Assembly: GCA_002751075.1 (NCBI GenBank)
Contig: NAOQ01000387.1
Coordinates: 6,106 to 35,609, forward strand
Origin: Ichthyophonus hoferi
Lineage: Eukaryota; Opisthokonta; Ichthyosporea; Ichthyophonida; Ichthyophonidae
Reading direction: 5' to 3'
DNA: 29,504 nt
The notes beneath the pieces were generated by a model, which was not told where the DNA came from, ran no database searches, and saw nothing but the letters and a program-made list of their open reading frames with translations. The position numbers were made by a program, and so were the translations under genes. Positions within the stretch are counted from its first letter, which is position 1. The number at the start of each line of letters is the position of its first letter. Shown here piece after piece: positions 1 through 11,520 of the stretch.

Positions 1-68
1 GTATATACTATGCTACTATAATACATACTATCACGCTGTCATCCTAATATCCTAGTATACTATGGAAC

Positions 69-207
69 ATACATACATACCTACCTATCTATCTACCTAC
101 CTACCTACCTACCTACATACATATATATATATATATACATACATACATACATACATACATACATACATACATACATACATACATACATACATACATAATA
201 CATACAT
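69..207. repeat. Compound microsatellite (CTAC)n-(AT)n-(ATAC)n
   Basis: Tetranucleotide CTAC and ATAC runs separated by an AT run, lying just upstream of the first SPNS exon in the window, so probably intronic. The remaining bases from 1 to 318 show no exon that I can join to the SPNS frame. Confidence 0.9.
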
Positions 208-318
208 ACACACATATATGGCCTATACATATCTCCCTTCTCGAACCATAATCAATACATGGCTGACCTCCACCCCCTCCCTGTCCACCCTACCTCTATG
301 TACCTCTGTAACCCTTAG

Positions 319-3300
319 GGTATCTTGGTGATAGGCATTCACGTAGGTTCATTATATGTTGCGGGGTAGTATTCTGGTCTATGGCCACCTTTTTCTGTTC
401 CTTTACTACGTCGTATTCCCAGCTTATTATATGTCGGTATGTGCTGGTATCCCTGTGGGCCTTCTCTCTTGTATAGTTTTATGTATATTTTTATTATTAT
501 GTTTATTTTTATTATATTTATTTTTATTATGTTTATTTTTATTATGCTTATTTTTACTATGTTTATTTTTATTATGTTTATTTTTATTTTATTTTTTGAT
601 TTTGATTTATTTATCCTCCCTCTTTTGTTTTTTCAGATACTTAACTTTTTCTCTCTCATTTACAAAAATACCAATCAGAGACACGTATTAAAATGAAACG
701 AATCACAGGACGAATTAATTGGGAGGTCCTTATGTATATAGTTACATATATAAAATACATGTATGTCCATATATAGTAAGTCTGCATTTATAAATTGATG
801 AGTGCATATCTACAAGCAATCAAATGTGACTATGCATCTATATGTATGCCCACCATAGGCCTAAACATCATCCAGTCACGCTATCTTACGCTCTGCCCAT
901 TAATAAATTATCCAAACACACATTGCATTTCTATATATGACACTAGTGTTAGTATATAGTTACGACGTTAGATACTACTATAGTACCCCCAATTATTCCA
1001 ATTATATATATATTCCCACACCAATCATCATCCTTTCTCACTTCTATATACGTCATACTAAACACACATTACCTTGGTAGATGTAGTCGAAACTTCCTAT
1101 GCTACCACTACATCTCCAATCATTTCTTTTGTATATTCCCATACACCAATGAATACCCCTTCTCACTCCCATGTACTTTATACGTCATTCATCATAATAT
1201 AGACACAGCATTGGTAAGGGTAGACACCGCCTCCTGTACACCAATGATTATCCTTTGTTTCTGTTATTTACGTCATACTATACAAACAGAGCCCTGGTAG
1301 GGGTGGGGGAGGCATCCTATGCTACCATTGCACCTACTATTATAGCTGATCTGTATGCGGATGATGCCCGTACTGCTGCCCTCTCTCTCTTCTATGTGGG
1401 CATCCCACTGGGCGGGTGAGTGCGAGTATGTATAGGTAGATAGGTAGATAGGTTGATTGGTAGATTGGTAGATAGATAAATAGATAGATTGGTATATTGG
1501 TAGATAAGTGTATAGGTAGATTGGTAGATAAATAGATAGGTAGATAGGTGTATATGTAGATTGGTAGATAGGTAGATTGGTAGATTGGTAGATAGATAGA
1601 TTGGTAGATTGGTAGATAGATAGATTGGTAGATGGGTAGATTGGTAGATTGATAGATTGGTAGATAGATCGATAAGTAGATAGGTAGATAGGTGTATAAG
1701 TAGATTGGTAGATAGGTGTATAGATAGATTGGTAGGTAGATAGATAGATGTACAAATGTATTGGTACATGTGGGTATATTTTTGTCTGTATGTGTCTGTG
1801 TGCGTTAATATATATATATATATATATATATATGTTTAAGTATTTGCATGCATATCTGTGTGTATGTATATGTGTATATATGTTTCTATATATATATACA
1901 TGTATATTACATGTATATTCATATAAATCCCCCTACCTACCGTCTCTCCCCCAGGGCACTAGGCTATCTAGGGGGATTAATCGGATCTCTCTATGGATTC
2001 AGATGGGCCTTTCGGGTAAATAGTTGTACCTACTATGACCCTCTATGATAGGTCACTTATCATGTGCATATAGATCTTGATCTATTAATATTTACCCGCC
2101 TGAATATGGCTCAGCCATATGTCCTTATTATTTCCTATGCATATGTTCATAATCTATCTATTGATCTATTAATCTGCATGCCTATGCTTACAGATCACCC
2201 CAGGGATTGGTGTATTACTAGCTCTGACCAGTCATTTCTTACTGGTTGAACCAGCTAGAGGAGCGTCGGAAGGTGGGGTGGGGCTTACAACCAAGTATGT
2301 ATTACTGTGTGTGTAGGTTTGCATATATATATATATACACAGATATTTCTAAACACATACGTACAACAATATTTACATACATAGATATACACCATACATA
2401 TGCATAGGTATATATATACGAACATAAATGTATCTATAGCAGTGGTGCATATGTGTGTTAGCTTTAGCATGTTTAGGTGATACTGTGTCTTTATCTACAT
2501 GTCTAGGGCGTAGTTACTTAAAGCTGGAAGATAATGAGAGATAGAATAATTATGAAGGCAAGAAGAAGTAGGAAATGTATATGTATAGTGTATGGATGGA
2601 TGCAAGTATGTAGTATGTAGTATGTAGTATGTAGTATGTGGTATGTGGTATGTAGTGTATAGTGTATAGTATGTAGTATGTGGTATGTAGTGTATAGTGT
2701 ACAGTATGTAGTATGTGGTATGTAGTATAGTGTATAGTATGTAGTATATAGGATGTAGTATGCATGTAGTGTATTTTATGTTATAGATAATGTCTTAATA
2801 TATCAGATATAGTATATAGTATATAGTATGTAGTATGTAAGAGAGTATAGTATAGCAATGTAATACAGTTATCCCAATTATAAATTATAAATGTACTGTG
2901 TAGTCCAATTAACAATTTCGTAGCATATGCATATTTGAGGCTGATAAACATTACTTACTTACTTTAATCAATATCCCGTTAATATTCCAGGGAGAAAGGC
3001 TTGCGTGCATTTTGGCAGGACAGTTTGAAATGTTTTAAAGTACCTTCCTTCACAGCCTCTACTATTGGTTTTACCGCAGGTGAACATTAAAATAGTGTGT
3101 TTTATTGGTTCTATTATAGTATACCGTAAATAACATTTCAAGTACTACTTATCATGCAGATGATATTAATGATTTGGTGAGTATGTAACAAACTAACCCT
3201 TCCTCTCATCCAAGCATATTCTTTACTAATGGCGCGATTATAATTTTTTTTGGTATGAATTAGAAGTGCTGAAAGATAATAAATAGTATTTATTTTCTTT

Positions 3301-5234
3301 ATAAATTGGTTGCGGATGTGTATTTTTGTTTTGTTTTTATTAATTAGAAGATTTTTATTATTATTTCTCACCTTTTAAATAGAAAATAATTTCTGCTATT
3401 AAAATTATGGTATATAAAAGTGTGTACTATGTGTGTATATCTAGAAGGCAAGCGACAAATAGAATGCAACTTATATTTATTATAGTAATTTTCTGCGTTG
3501 TATGGGGTTTTATAGGTCTTGGCTTTACTGCTTTTTATGGGTGTAGATTAATAAGTTAATATTATAATTAATGATAATGAATAAAAGATCAATTATATGA
3601 AGTAGAACGACATTAATTATATCTAATTAGTAAGGGTGTGTAATTACTATTATTGTTGATAACAATATTATAATTAGTATAACATATATATATATCCATC
3701 TATCCACTTATCTACCTACCTATCTATCTGTCTATTCACTCCTGAACTAACCCACCATTATCATATCATTATACTTTCTTTCTTTTTTTTCTGCCTCTCT
3801 TATATTCTCTCGCTCTCTTGTTATTTTCTCTTTTCCTAACTCACTTATACCACCTTTAATTTTTTTCTTGAAAAGAAATCTCTTTTTATGTCTCTCTCCT
3901 CCTCTCTTCATCCCATTGATTTCTTTTAATACACCCATACATACATACACATGTACCTACATATATACATACATACTATCATATATACATACACACATAT
4001 CTTTCTAGTTACCTTTGCGACGGGTGCCCTAGGGCTATGGGGTCCTAAGTTCATTGTTGACGTCACACAAGGTACCCCCTACGAATCATCTACTGAGGAT
4101 GTCAGCATTATATTGGGGGCGATCACAGCAATCAATGGGGTTACTGGTGAGTATAATTACTTAATTGGTGAATTAATTAATTTTGTAGTATTTTATTTAA
4201 TAATCTGTCCGTACCTTATCATTCCTATGTTTTACATTTTGTGTTATAAATCCCCAATCATCCCTTTCCTTTACATTATATATAATGTTTCACTAATACC
4301 TTTTAGTTTGATCTTAAACATCACTCTTTTTCAATACTTCAATTATTTTAATTTTTTATTACTCGTTATGATATGCTATTTTTTATTGATATACAAATTT
4401 AATATATTATTTTTTCAATCAAGCACCTTATCAATCTTTTGTATACTCTGATGATCCAATCTCAGTAATATATAGCCTTTCATTGCCTCATTGTTATGGG
4501 TTATATTTTTTATTTAATCTGTACCTTTGTGGTATTAACCTTATACACGGCAATAAATATGTCTGAACTGATGTCCGCACAGAGCTTGGAACTACATACC
4601 AATGAAAATACTATGTTAGCTTTTAATGTTATTTTATCTTTATGATTGGTCTTTCTCTTTTAGCATTGTACTTCTTATCTATTATTATTTTTATATTTCT
4701 TTCTTACTTTTTTGCTTTGTTTGATTTGGTTTTGTTTTATCTCATTAGGCCCATTCTATCTTTTCCTCCTTTTAATAAGTTTCATCCCTATCAACCTATC
4801 AAACCCAACTATAGCTACATCATTGTATGTTTTTTATTGGCTAGGACTCTAATTATATCTTGAGTCGAGCCAATAACTTGATTGCATAAATTTTTAATGT
4901 ATCTATGTTATTTCTTTCATTACTATGATTGTTGGTATAGTGTCTTAAATATTTTTAAAATGACCTTTAATTGATAAGTGTAGAACTTTTAAAAGCTTTG
5001 AGTGCTATAAAAGGCAACTTCATAGTCAATGTATTGTGTTCAGTGGGTATAGACCTCATATTTACAGTTATATTTCTGGGTATTTGTGTGTATAGCCCGA
5101 CACATGTATAGTTATGCAAGTAGTAGTATATATCTATTAACTCTATAGATCGTCATTACCCATCGCGAAATATATAGTATTGTGATATGTAAATACGTAG
5201 CTCTGTGTATCTGTGTGTGTAAGTATCTATGTAG

Positions 5235-5265
<31 letters not shown>

Positions 5266-8200
5266 TGTAGGTATGTAGGTAGGTAGGTAGGTAGGTAGGT
5301 AGGTAGGTAGGTAGGTATAGGGTATATATATATTTAACAATTTACCGACCCTAGCTGGTGGTCAATATATTATATATTTTTATGCTATTTATATGATATA
5401 TCCTTTCCTAGGCACTCTAGCGGGGGCATGGATAGCCCGTACCCTGAGTAAATACACCGAACGAGCTGAACCAATGGTATGCCTTATAGGCATGGTGATG
5501 TCACTACCTACCTGTGGGCCTGCCTTGTTTCTTTTTAAAGTGGTATGTACGTTATCTCATTGGATGGTATACTATGCATTAATATAAATCTTCTTATAAA
5601 CGTGCTGGACTATATACTATATATTAATATATGCATGTGGACATACAAATAAGCATATGCACAAAAATACATACAACACATATCATATATATATATAGAT
5701 AATACATACGCATATCATATATATATATATATATATATATATTAATACATACATACGCATATCATATATATATAGATTAATACATACATATACACGCATA
5801 ATTGTACACTTACGTATATATATATAGTCATGAATATTTTATATGACACCTGTGACACATCAACCACTCTTAATCCACCATACTAATTATATATTTACAT
5901 TTTCTTTCACCTCTCCCTTTTCCTTTACTTTCTTCCTCTTCCTCTTCACACAGAATGCATATACAGCCTGGGCCCTATTTTACGTAGCCATGTTTGGTCT
6001 TTGTTTAAACTGGGCATTGGTAGCCGTGATCCTCCTATCAGTGATTCCCCCTCAAAGGAGATCTATAGGGGAGGCCATTCAGATCTTAACATCGCACATA
6101 TTAGGGGATGGTATGTAGATCTACTTGGTGTTTAAAGATTTTATTGGTTGATCAATATATAATATGTGTGTTAATTGGTTAATATACATAATATGCTTTG
6201 ATTTGTGTACGATAGAAATCAGTTTCCTATCTATATACATGCCAATATCAGTATATCACGTGATCATACAATTTTATGTGAATTAATTAAAACTAACGGA
6301 TTTGTATGTTTGCTGATCCCAGTTATGCACATGTTTTATTGATTATTTTCTTTGTAACTGGTTTTATTTTTAACCTCTTTAACCTGTCTATACAATACAA
6401 CCATGACCTACACCATACGAAACCCCTACCGTTATCATGGCTCTTGTATGATTGGTTGGTTGAATTGGAAGGGAGAGAAGAACCATTAATTAATCAAAGA
6501 ATATATTGACTTTTATTGGTTCAGTGTCATATATCTTCCATATCTATTTCATCTTTACCTTCCTGTTAACTATCATTAGAACTAGGATTTTGGTGCAGTT
6601 GTATTTTTATTGCATTTTGAAATGTTTTATAGGGAGATTTTACATTGTTCTATGATTCTTCTTTGGAGAAAAATAGGAGAAGTAAAGGTCCACTTATATA
6701 GTAATAATAGTTACACTATTAATAGTTATAGTAATGAGAGTATAAATGTAACATTGGAGCAAGTTTTCCTTTTTCTTGAGCCTATCATGTAGGCCTTTCA
6801 CCTTTTACACACACATGAACACAAATTTCATATCTCGCTTTTCCTCTTGTCGTGGGATTGTAGATGTATAAATTGGCATATAGTTGTGTATGCATGTAAC
6901 CATATAAGATATATATGTAAGTATATGTGTTGTGATCTCTTGTGTATGTATTTTGAATGAGCTAGGTTAATTGAAAAAAAAATGTTCATTCTTAGTGATT
7001 CTTCTTTGGGGGAAGGTAATGATCAAGAATATAATTCATGGTGCTGATTGGCTAGTAATTAATTATAAAATAATTTTACTTTAGTTATTGGCCAGTGATT
7101 AATGTCAATTACAACAGTGACTTACTTGGCCTATGTTATTTTTAGGGCAACCAATTGTATTCTATTCTTTTTTATTAGTGACAAGTCTATCAATCTAATC
7201 TCTACCAATTCTAAAATGAAATATCAGAATAACTTTACAGTATGGACCTTCTAGGCCTAACCCCATTTCAGTCTGTTGAAATAGTAAAAATATAGGGCAA
7301 ACATAACATATCTTGTTTTCATACTAAGCCAATACTCTGACAATGACACATAAGGTGGCGGACTATAGTGCAAGCAAAGCCAGAAACCCTATCTCAACTG
7401 CACAATGTTAGTTTATACCATTCTAAGCACATGTGATGTGGTGAAACGGAATTTGGATTAAATTATTTACTTAATATAATATGGTATAATTGGATTAATC
7501 ACAATTTGAATCATTGCTAAATAGGCTTTGTAAATAACTTCTCTATTGTGATGTATGTTAGCTAAACATTAAAATAATATTTTGTATCTATTACCAGCGG
7601 ATAAGAAATAAAATATATGTTTTATATTTTAATAAGAGTAATTAATTGATAACCAATTAATTAATTAAAGAATGATTGTAACCTATTACCCCTATCCCTA
7701 TCCCCTACCTCAGCCCTTTCACCCTATTTGGTAGGTGCATTAAGTGACGTCCTAGTGGCCCGAGGAGTGAGCCCTGGTACCAGTCTAGCTATATCATTGG
7801 AGACCTGTATGGTAGGGGCTATAACAGGAGCCGTATGCTTTAGCGTCACTGCCTACTATTATCCTAGAGATAAGGTTGGTATATATATTATCTCTTTTTC
7901 TCTGTTTATGTTTTGTTATCTTACTTTCCTTCTTCCTTTCCCCCTACTTTCCTATTATTCTCTATATCTCCATGTATATCATTCCCTTTCATCATATATT
8001 TTTATGACTATTGTAGTATTATACTACCCCCACCCAGTGATGTTGGCATATGCACGTATGCTATTATGCTAGTAATAAAAACATATTGTTATTTATTCAT
8101 ATCATGCCAAGCATTTATTATTATTTACTGTGTATGTCTTTTGACATATCTATCTCTTCCTATATTCATTTAGCTACAGGGCCTCTCTTACTCCCCCTGC

Positions 8201-9067
8201 ACCTTCTCTTTTTATCAAGTTATCCTGATATAGATAGATACATATATATGGCTGTTTCTACTTTTATATATTTTTTGGTATTTGTAGTATTGATTGCATA
8301 TCATCTATTTTCAATTTGGGTCATTGTAAAAGAGCCAATGAATGCTTTTTCTTTAATGACTTAAAGGATTATTCATTGGTAAATTTCTTTCCTATTAATT
8401 GTAGAGGACCAATCAAAGCACCTATTTAAAAACTGGCTATGCTATTGGCTGTTTATCTATCCTGGGTACAATGGCATTTCCATATTTTTATATATCATGT
8501 CTTTATGTTTTAAATGCTGTAAAGTCATGCATGTATTTTAAAAAAATAGACCAAACACGTTTATTTGTTATAATTTTAATTATAAAATGATTGATCCCTT
8601 TGTTAATGTATCGGTGAGATTATACAAGTTATGTATGGATATTTATCCAATTAGTGACAGCCACTATCTGACAAGGAATCGGACCTCTTTTGGTGTGAGC
8701 CAGTGATTTCTGATTGGTTATATTTTTATATGATCCATGTCTCGCACCTTTTTTTGTTCATTATAGATGTGCTCTGTGAATATATATTAATTAATTTCAA
8801 AACTATTGTTCCTGCATATTGATGAGTACAGATTCCCTCTTTCTTTTTAGTATACCTCTATGTACATATTTGAAACCTTGTTGCTTTTATATATATCTTT
8901 CACTAACCACTATATATATATATATATATATATATATGTTTACACAGGAAAATATGCTGAAGAGTATCATTGCTTCCACTTACCAGCCTGTAGCTCTTGA
9001 ATCAAATTCATCTACCTATCTTGGGAATTCTGATGACACCACTGGTCTCATAGATAGGACCCAGTAG
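319..9067 (+). CDS. SPNS1: Spinster-family (SPNS) MFS lipid transporter, 5' partial, ten exons
   Basis: Exons read from splice sites and reading frame: 319-436, 1290-1415, 1955-2015, 2194-2294, 2991-3079, 4009-4146, 5412-5542, 5954-6110, 7714-7874, 8948-9067 (TAG stop). Phases agree at every junction and all introns are GT-AG. They encode about 400 residues; animal SPNS proteins have roughly 500, so the N-terminus with about the first two membrane helices lies outside the window. Seen: MFS motif A as [10 protein letters not shown] at the start of the first exon, then [55 protein letters not shown], and SHILGD joined to [12 protein letters not shown]. These line up from memory with vertebrate SPNS1/2. 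Known for the family: proton-linked export of lysophospholipids (SPNS1, lysosome) or sphingosine-1-phosphate (SPNS2). Which substrate this one carries cannot be read. The polar C-terminal tail carries LIDRTQ at its end. The symbol means family level, not strict orthology. Confidence 0.93.
486..597. repeat. 15-bp tandem repeat in SPNS intron
   Basis: About seven imperfect copies of a 15-base unit close to ATGTTTATTTTTATT. Because 15 is a multiple of three it gives a repetitive [15 protein letters not shown] open frame that is not a gene. It lies in the 853-bp intron 437-1289. Confidence 0.85.
1011..1250 (+). other. Two decayed tandem copies of the acceptor region and start of the next SPNS exon
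   Basis: The module that precedes and begins exon 1290-1415 (CACCAAT..ATCC, then CGTCAT, then CTTGGTAG and TCCTATGCTACC) appears three times. CGTCAT is found at 1051, 1183 and, for the live copy, 1271. The copy near 1081-1135 reads [18 protein letters not shown] in the frame where the live exon reads [18 protein letters not shown]. The copy near 1210-1245 reads [10 protein letters not shown] followed by TPMII, with a short deletion. The first copy lacks the AG at the acceptor position; the second keeps CACAG. These look like remnants of a tandem duplication inside the gene. Use as alternative exons is possible but less likely, since no matching donor is seen. Confidence 0.7.
1428..1749. repeat. 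Tetranucleotide-derived satellite (TAGA/TTGG/TAGG) in SPNS intron
   Basis: About 320 bp made of GTAGATTG, GTAGATAG and GTATA words in irregular order, starting 13 bases after the donor at 1416. The opposite strand gives long STY-rich open frames, which are not genes. A (TA)n run follows at about 1807-1833. Confidence 0.92.
2595..2765. repeat. Higher-order TAGTATG/TGTATAG tandem repeat in SPNS intron
   Basis: GTAGTATG, GTGGTATG and GTGTATA words form a larger unit of about 40 bases present roughly three times. It lies in intron 2295-2990; the rest of that intron is AT-rich with no recognisable feature. Confidence 0.85.
3080..4008 (+). other. SPNS intron, no gene seen
   Basis: A 929-bp intron between the exon ending FTAG and the exon beginning [10 protein letters not shown]-rich, with short ATCTATC runs near 3692-3729 and ACATACAT runs near 3938-3997 just before the acceptor. 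Nothing coding recognised. Confidence 0.8.
4147..5411 (+). other. SPNS intron with microsatellite, no gene seen
   Basis: A 1265-bp intron with donor GTGAGT and acceptor CCTAG. The left part is T-rich; its open frames (for example 4642-4863) are low-complexity and hydrophobic by composition. A (TATG)n then (TAGG)n microsatellite occupies 5237-5317. Confidence 0.8.
5237..5317. repeat. (TATG)n-(TAGG)n microsatellite
   Basis: Uninterrupted TATG copies turn into TAGG copies about halfway along, a typical compound tetranucleotide array. It ends about 95 bp before the acceptor of exon 5412-5542. Confidence 0.95.
5655..5825. repeat. AT-rich tandem repeat (ACATACGCATATCATATA unit)
   Basis: About four imperfect copies of a unit containing CATACGCATATCATATATA followed by ATTAAT, with variable-length (TA)n inside. 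It lies in the SPNS intron 5543-5953. Confidence 0.8.
6111..7713 (+). other. Large SPNS intron, no gene seen
   Basis: A 1603-bp intron separating GDG/A from LSPYLVG. The open frame at 6306-6509 has no family resemblance and no splice continuity with SPNS, so I treat it as chance. No tRNA or clear repeat found. Confidence 0.75.
7875..8947 (+). other. Last SPNS intron, no gene seen
   Basis: A 1073-bp intron with donor GTTGGT and acceptor ACACAG, the latter preceded by a (TA)n run at about 8910-8938. The hydrophobic open frames inside are AT-driven. Confidence 0.75.
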
Positions 9068-9256
9068 ATTTAGGAAAATATAATGCATTTGTGCCTTTTG
9101 CGACATACATGCAACTATAATAGGATATCTATTGAACAAGAATATATTTGTATTGTCTTGTGTATGCAAGTAATACATTCATATATAAAAATATAGACTA
9201 GATGTACATTGCACTGACAGCCTGTATTCTAATGACATTAGTTCTACTCACCTTAT

Positions 9257-9262
9257 AATAAA
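9257..9262 (+). terminator. Candidate SPNS polyadenylation signal AATAAA
   Basis: Canonical hexamer 190 bases after the SPNS stop, in the short interval before the convergent minus-strand reading frame. Assigned by position only. Confidence 0.45.
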
Positions 9263-9313
9263 ATGTGATAATTTGATGACTAGGTTCAGGTGTGACTTGA
9301 GTCTCATAAGAGC

Positions 9314-9319
9314 TTTATT
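9314..9319 (-). terminator. Candidate polyadenylation signal for the minus-strand frame ending at 9333
   Basis: AATAAA on the minus strand, 14 bases past the TAG at 9333. Its position fits the hypothetical exon; no other support. Confidence 0.3.
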
Positions 9320-9332
9320 GGCCCCATTAATA

Positions 9333-9745
9333 CTACTGTTTAACGCTAATATTACTATTGCTTACATCATTAATTATTTGTTTATATTTTTCAGAATCTA
9401 AGCTGGTATCTGTAGATTCGGCTTTACTGTTTATGGACATATAATATTCGTTTTCTGCCTCACTCAAGCTTGTGTCAAAATCTTCTAAAAGGCTTATTGA
9501 CTTGTCTTCTTTACTAGTATCAGCAGAGAGGTGTACCTTTAATTTCTTTTTACCTGCGGATCCCAATTTTGTTGCATAGACAATGGTTGACCTACGCGTA
9601 ACTCTGGATACTGTATGAGTAGACATATCTTTTGTATGCACTGTGGAATGACCTCTTACGACGGACAAAAATAAAGTCTTTTTTATGATACTTTTATTAT
9701 GCAACACTATCAAAAGTAGAATCCAAACTAAGTCTGTGATTGCTG
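9333..9745 (-). CDS. Unrecognised Ser/Thr-rich terminal exon, possibly with a membrane segment
   Basis: The minus-strand frame is open from an acceptor-like ATCACAG near 9745 to a TAG stop at 9333-9335. The first in-frame ATG is at 9626 and would give 97 residues. The upstream part reads LVWILLLIVLH, a possible membrane segment, followed by lysines; the rest is polar and rich in Ser, Thr, Lys, Glu and Asp (SISLLEDFDTSLSEAENEYY). No family recognised. In its favour: balanced codon use, low simple-repeat content, and an AATAAA on the same strand at 9319-9314 just past the stop, converging with SPNS. Against: no upstream exon identified, and the polypyrimidine tract is weak. It could be the cytoplasmic tail exon of a membrane protein, a small stand-alone gene, or chance. 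Confidence 0.35.
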
Positions 9746-10979
9746 GCTATATAGTTATTGGTTCGGGGCAATATCAGTTGACCAGGTGATAAGCATTTGA
9801 GAGAAGTGTATTCTCAATTAGAGGTTCTACCGAAACTACTGAAACTGTTAGCAACATATTATCTAATGATTAATCAAAACTTCATTCTGGTTGCTATGCA
9901 TCTTTTATGTATTATTAATCACTATGTATGATTAAATGCCAATGACCAACACTATCTTATAAGCCATGGTAAATTCACGTGCTAGACTGCGTTAAACATC
10001 TAGTTTTAACTAAATATAAATAATGTCTAATTCTTAATTACCGATTGAAACCTTATTCTAAATGCTACTGAATATTTAGAGGTACAATCCTACATGAACA
10101 ATAAGTATTTTTCTACAAGACATTATGGAGTATACAGCCTAACACTTGTAAGAACTGAAATACTTTAACAATATTGTACAATTGACAATTGAGTATTATT
10201 CCACATGTTGATGATAATCTTGTTATGATTGAGTTAATCATATTTGGTTTCCACACATTAAGATTAGCAAGCATGATTGGTTCCCTCTACAGCACTGTTA
10301 CTGCTGTAACCTGAGGACCGTTTCTGGAAGTTTATTATTGACTTTCTCAGATATCTTTTAAGGATTTATTATTATTTATTTATGTATTTATTTATCTGTT
10401 TATAATTATACAATCATTGTACATTCATTGGTAAATGTAATGTCATACAGGGTAAATTAATTGGAGCAGTCACGGCTGCATGCAAATCAATTTAGTCTGA
10501 CCAGGAAGGAATACGTAAACTTATATTACCTCACTTGGCATTGGTATTATGAGCACTCAAAATCAGATGTCTGTATTTTACTTACCAAATTATATTTATA
10601 ATAGCCAACTGAAAGCCCTCATGCAGATAAAGCAAGCAGTAAAGGTGTCTTTTTGCAATACAGAAAGAACAGTAAATCAAAATCACAAAACCAAGTTACA
10701 TTGACTACAAAAGGATTAGTTAATAAAATTAAGCACTTGAGTTGTAAATACAAAAGAAGAGATTGCTTGCTCTTATATTTTAATTTACTAAGTTTCAGTT
10801 AATCTTACATGGAGTACCAAGGTATTGCTATAGTTAACCATATAAGATGCAACACCCCTTAACAGTGGAAAGAGATGAAGGATAAGCCAGGAAGGCCAAA
10901 TGGACTACCAGTATAATGCAGATGCACAGCCAGAGTGACACCTGTGACAGAACAACATCAACTCATCTACTGAACAAAC
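9746..10979. other. Gene-free AT-rich stretch
   Basis: No open frame with protein-family features, no tRNA and no long repeat recognised. Short TTATTTAT runs near 10360-10395. Upstream exons of the minus-strand frame ending at 9333 could hide here but I could not identify any. Confidence 0.6.
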
Positions 10980-11520
10980 AAGAAGGTCCATTTGGGCCAC
11001 AAGCACAGTTGCTGCTAGTAAGTCAAACACATTCTGGTAACCATGTTGGACAAGGATTGTCTGTTCTTGCTGCTGGTATAAAAATTTTCTATTCCTCCAA
11101 AATCATGACACTCCTTGAGTAGATTAAGAGTCATCCCACCTAGAAGGCCTATAGTTGTAACCCTCAAGTACTGAAAATTGACACCCCCTAACTGTAGGGC
11201 ATTTATAGCTTGATCTGTTTGATCAATGTCAAGGCTTTATATAGCCCCCACCAACTGCTCCAAAGCTGTGTCAGTCACATTGACCAGGTTGTAAATGTCC
11301 CAGTCAGGTGGTGTCAACTATCAGTACTTGAGGGTTACAACTTTAGGCCTTCTAGGTAGGATGATTCTTAACCCGCTCATCAAGTATTGATTTTGGAGGA
11401 ATGGAAAATTTTGTATACCAGCAGTAAGAACAGACATTCCTTGCTCAACATGGTTACCATAACGTGTTTGAGGCACTGGTAGTTACTGTGTTTATGGCCC
11501 AAATAGACTCTCCTGTTTTC
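10980..11520. repeat. Large imperfect inverted repeat (fold-back), about 540 bp
   Basis: The left arm (10980 to about 11245) matches the reverse complement of the right arm (about 11250-11520). Matching landmarks include TATTTGGGCC/CATTTGGGCC, GGTAACCATGTTG, TGTCTGTTCTT, ATTCCTCCAAAATCA, CTAGAAGGCCTA and GTTGTAACCCTCAAGTACTGA. Similarity is high through about 210 bp and weaker near the centre, which pairs almost without a loop. The arms differ by substitutions and small indels, so neither looks coding. Candidates: a fold-back or MITE-like element, or the source of a long hairpin RNA. I found no convincing target-site duplication. Confidence 0.82.

Noticed and set aside
1273-1769. Minus-strand [10 protein letters not shown]-rich open frames
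   Set aside because: Direct translation of a tetranucleotide satellite inside an SPNS intron; all frames of such an array stay open. The same reasoning removes the frames at 62-331, 439-696 and 2550-2765.
6306-6509. 67-residue frame inside the largest SPNS intron
   Set aside because: The SPNS frame joins cleanly from 6110 to 7714 with the conserved GDA..SPYLVG sequence, leaving no room for an extra exon.
3000-10500. Many ATTGG/CCAAT words in introns and intergenic DNA
   Set aside because: A rough expectation at this base composition is about two per kb over both strands, close to what is seen, so no enrichment is claimed.
10916-11122. 68-residue plus-strand frame
   Set aside because: It lies in the left arm of the fold-back; the other arm differs by indels that do not keep a frame, so coding is unlikely.
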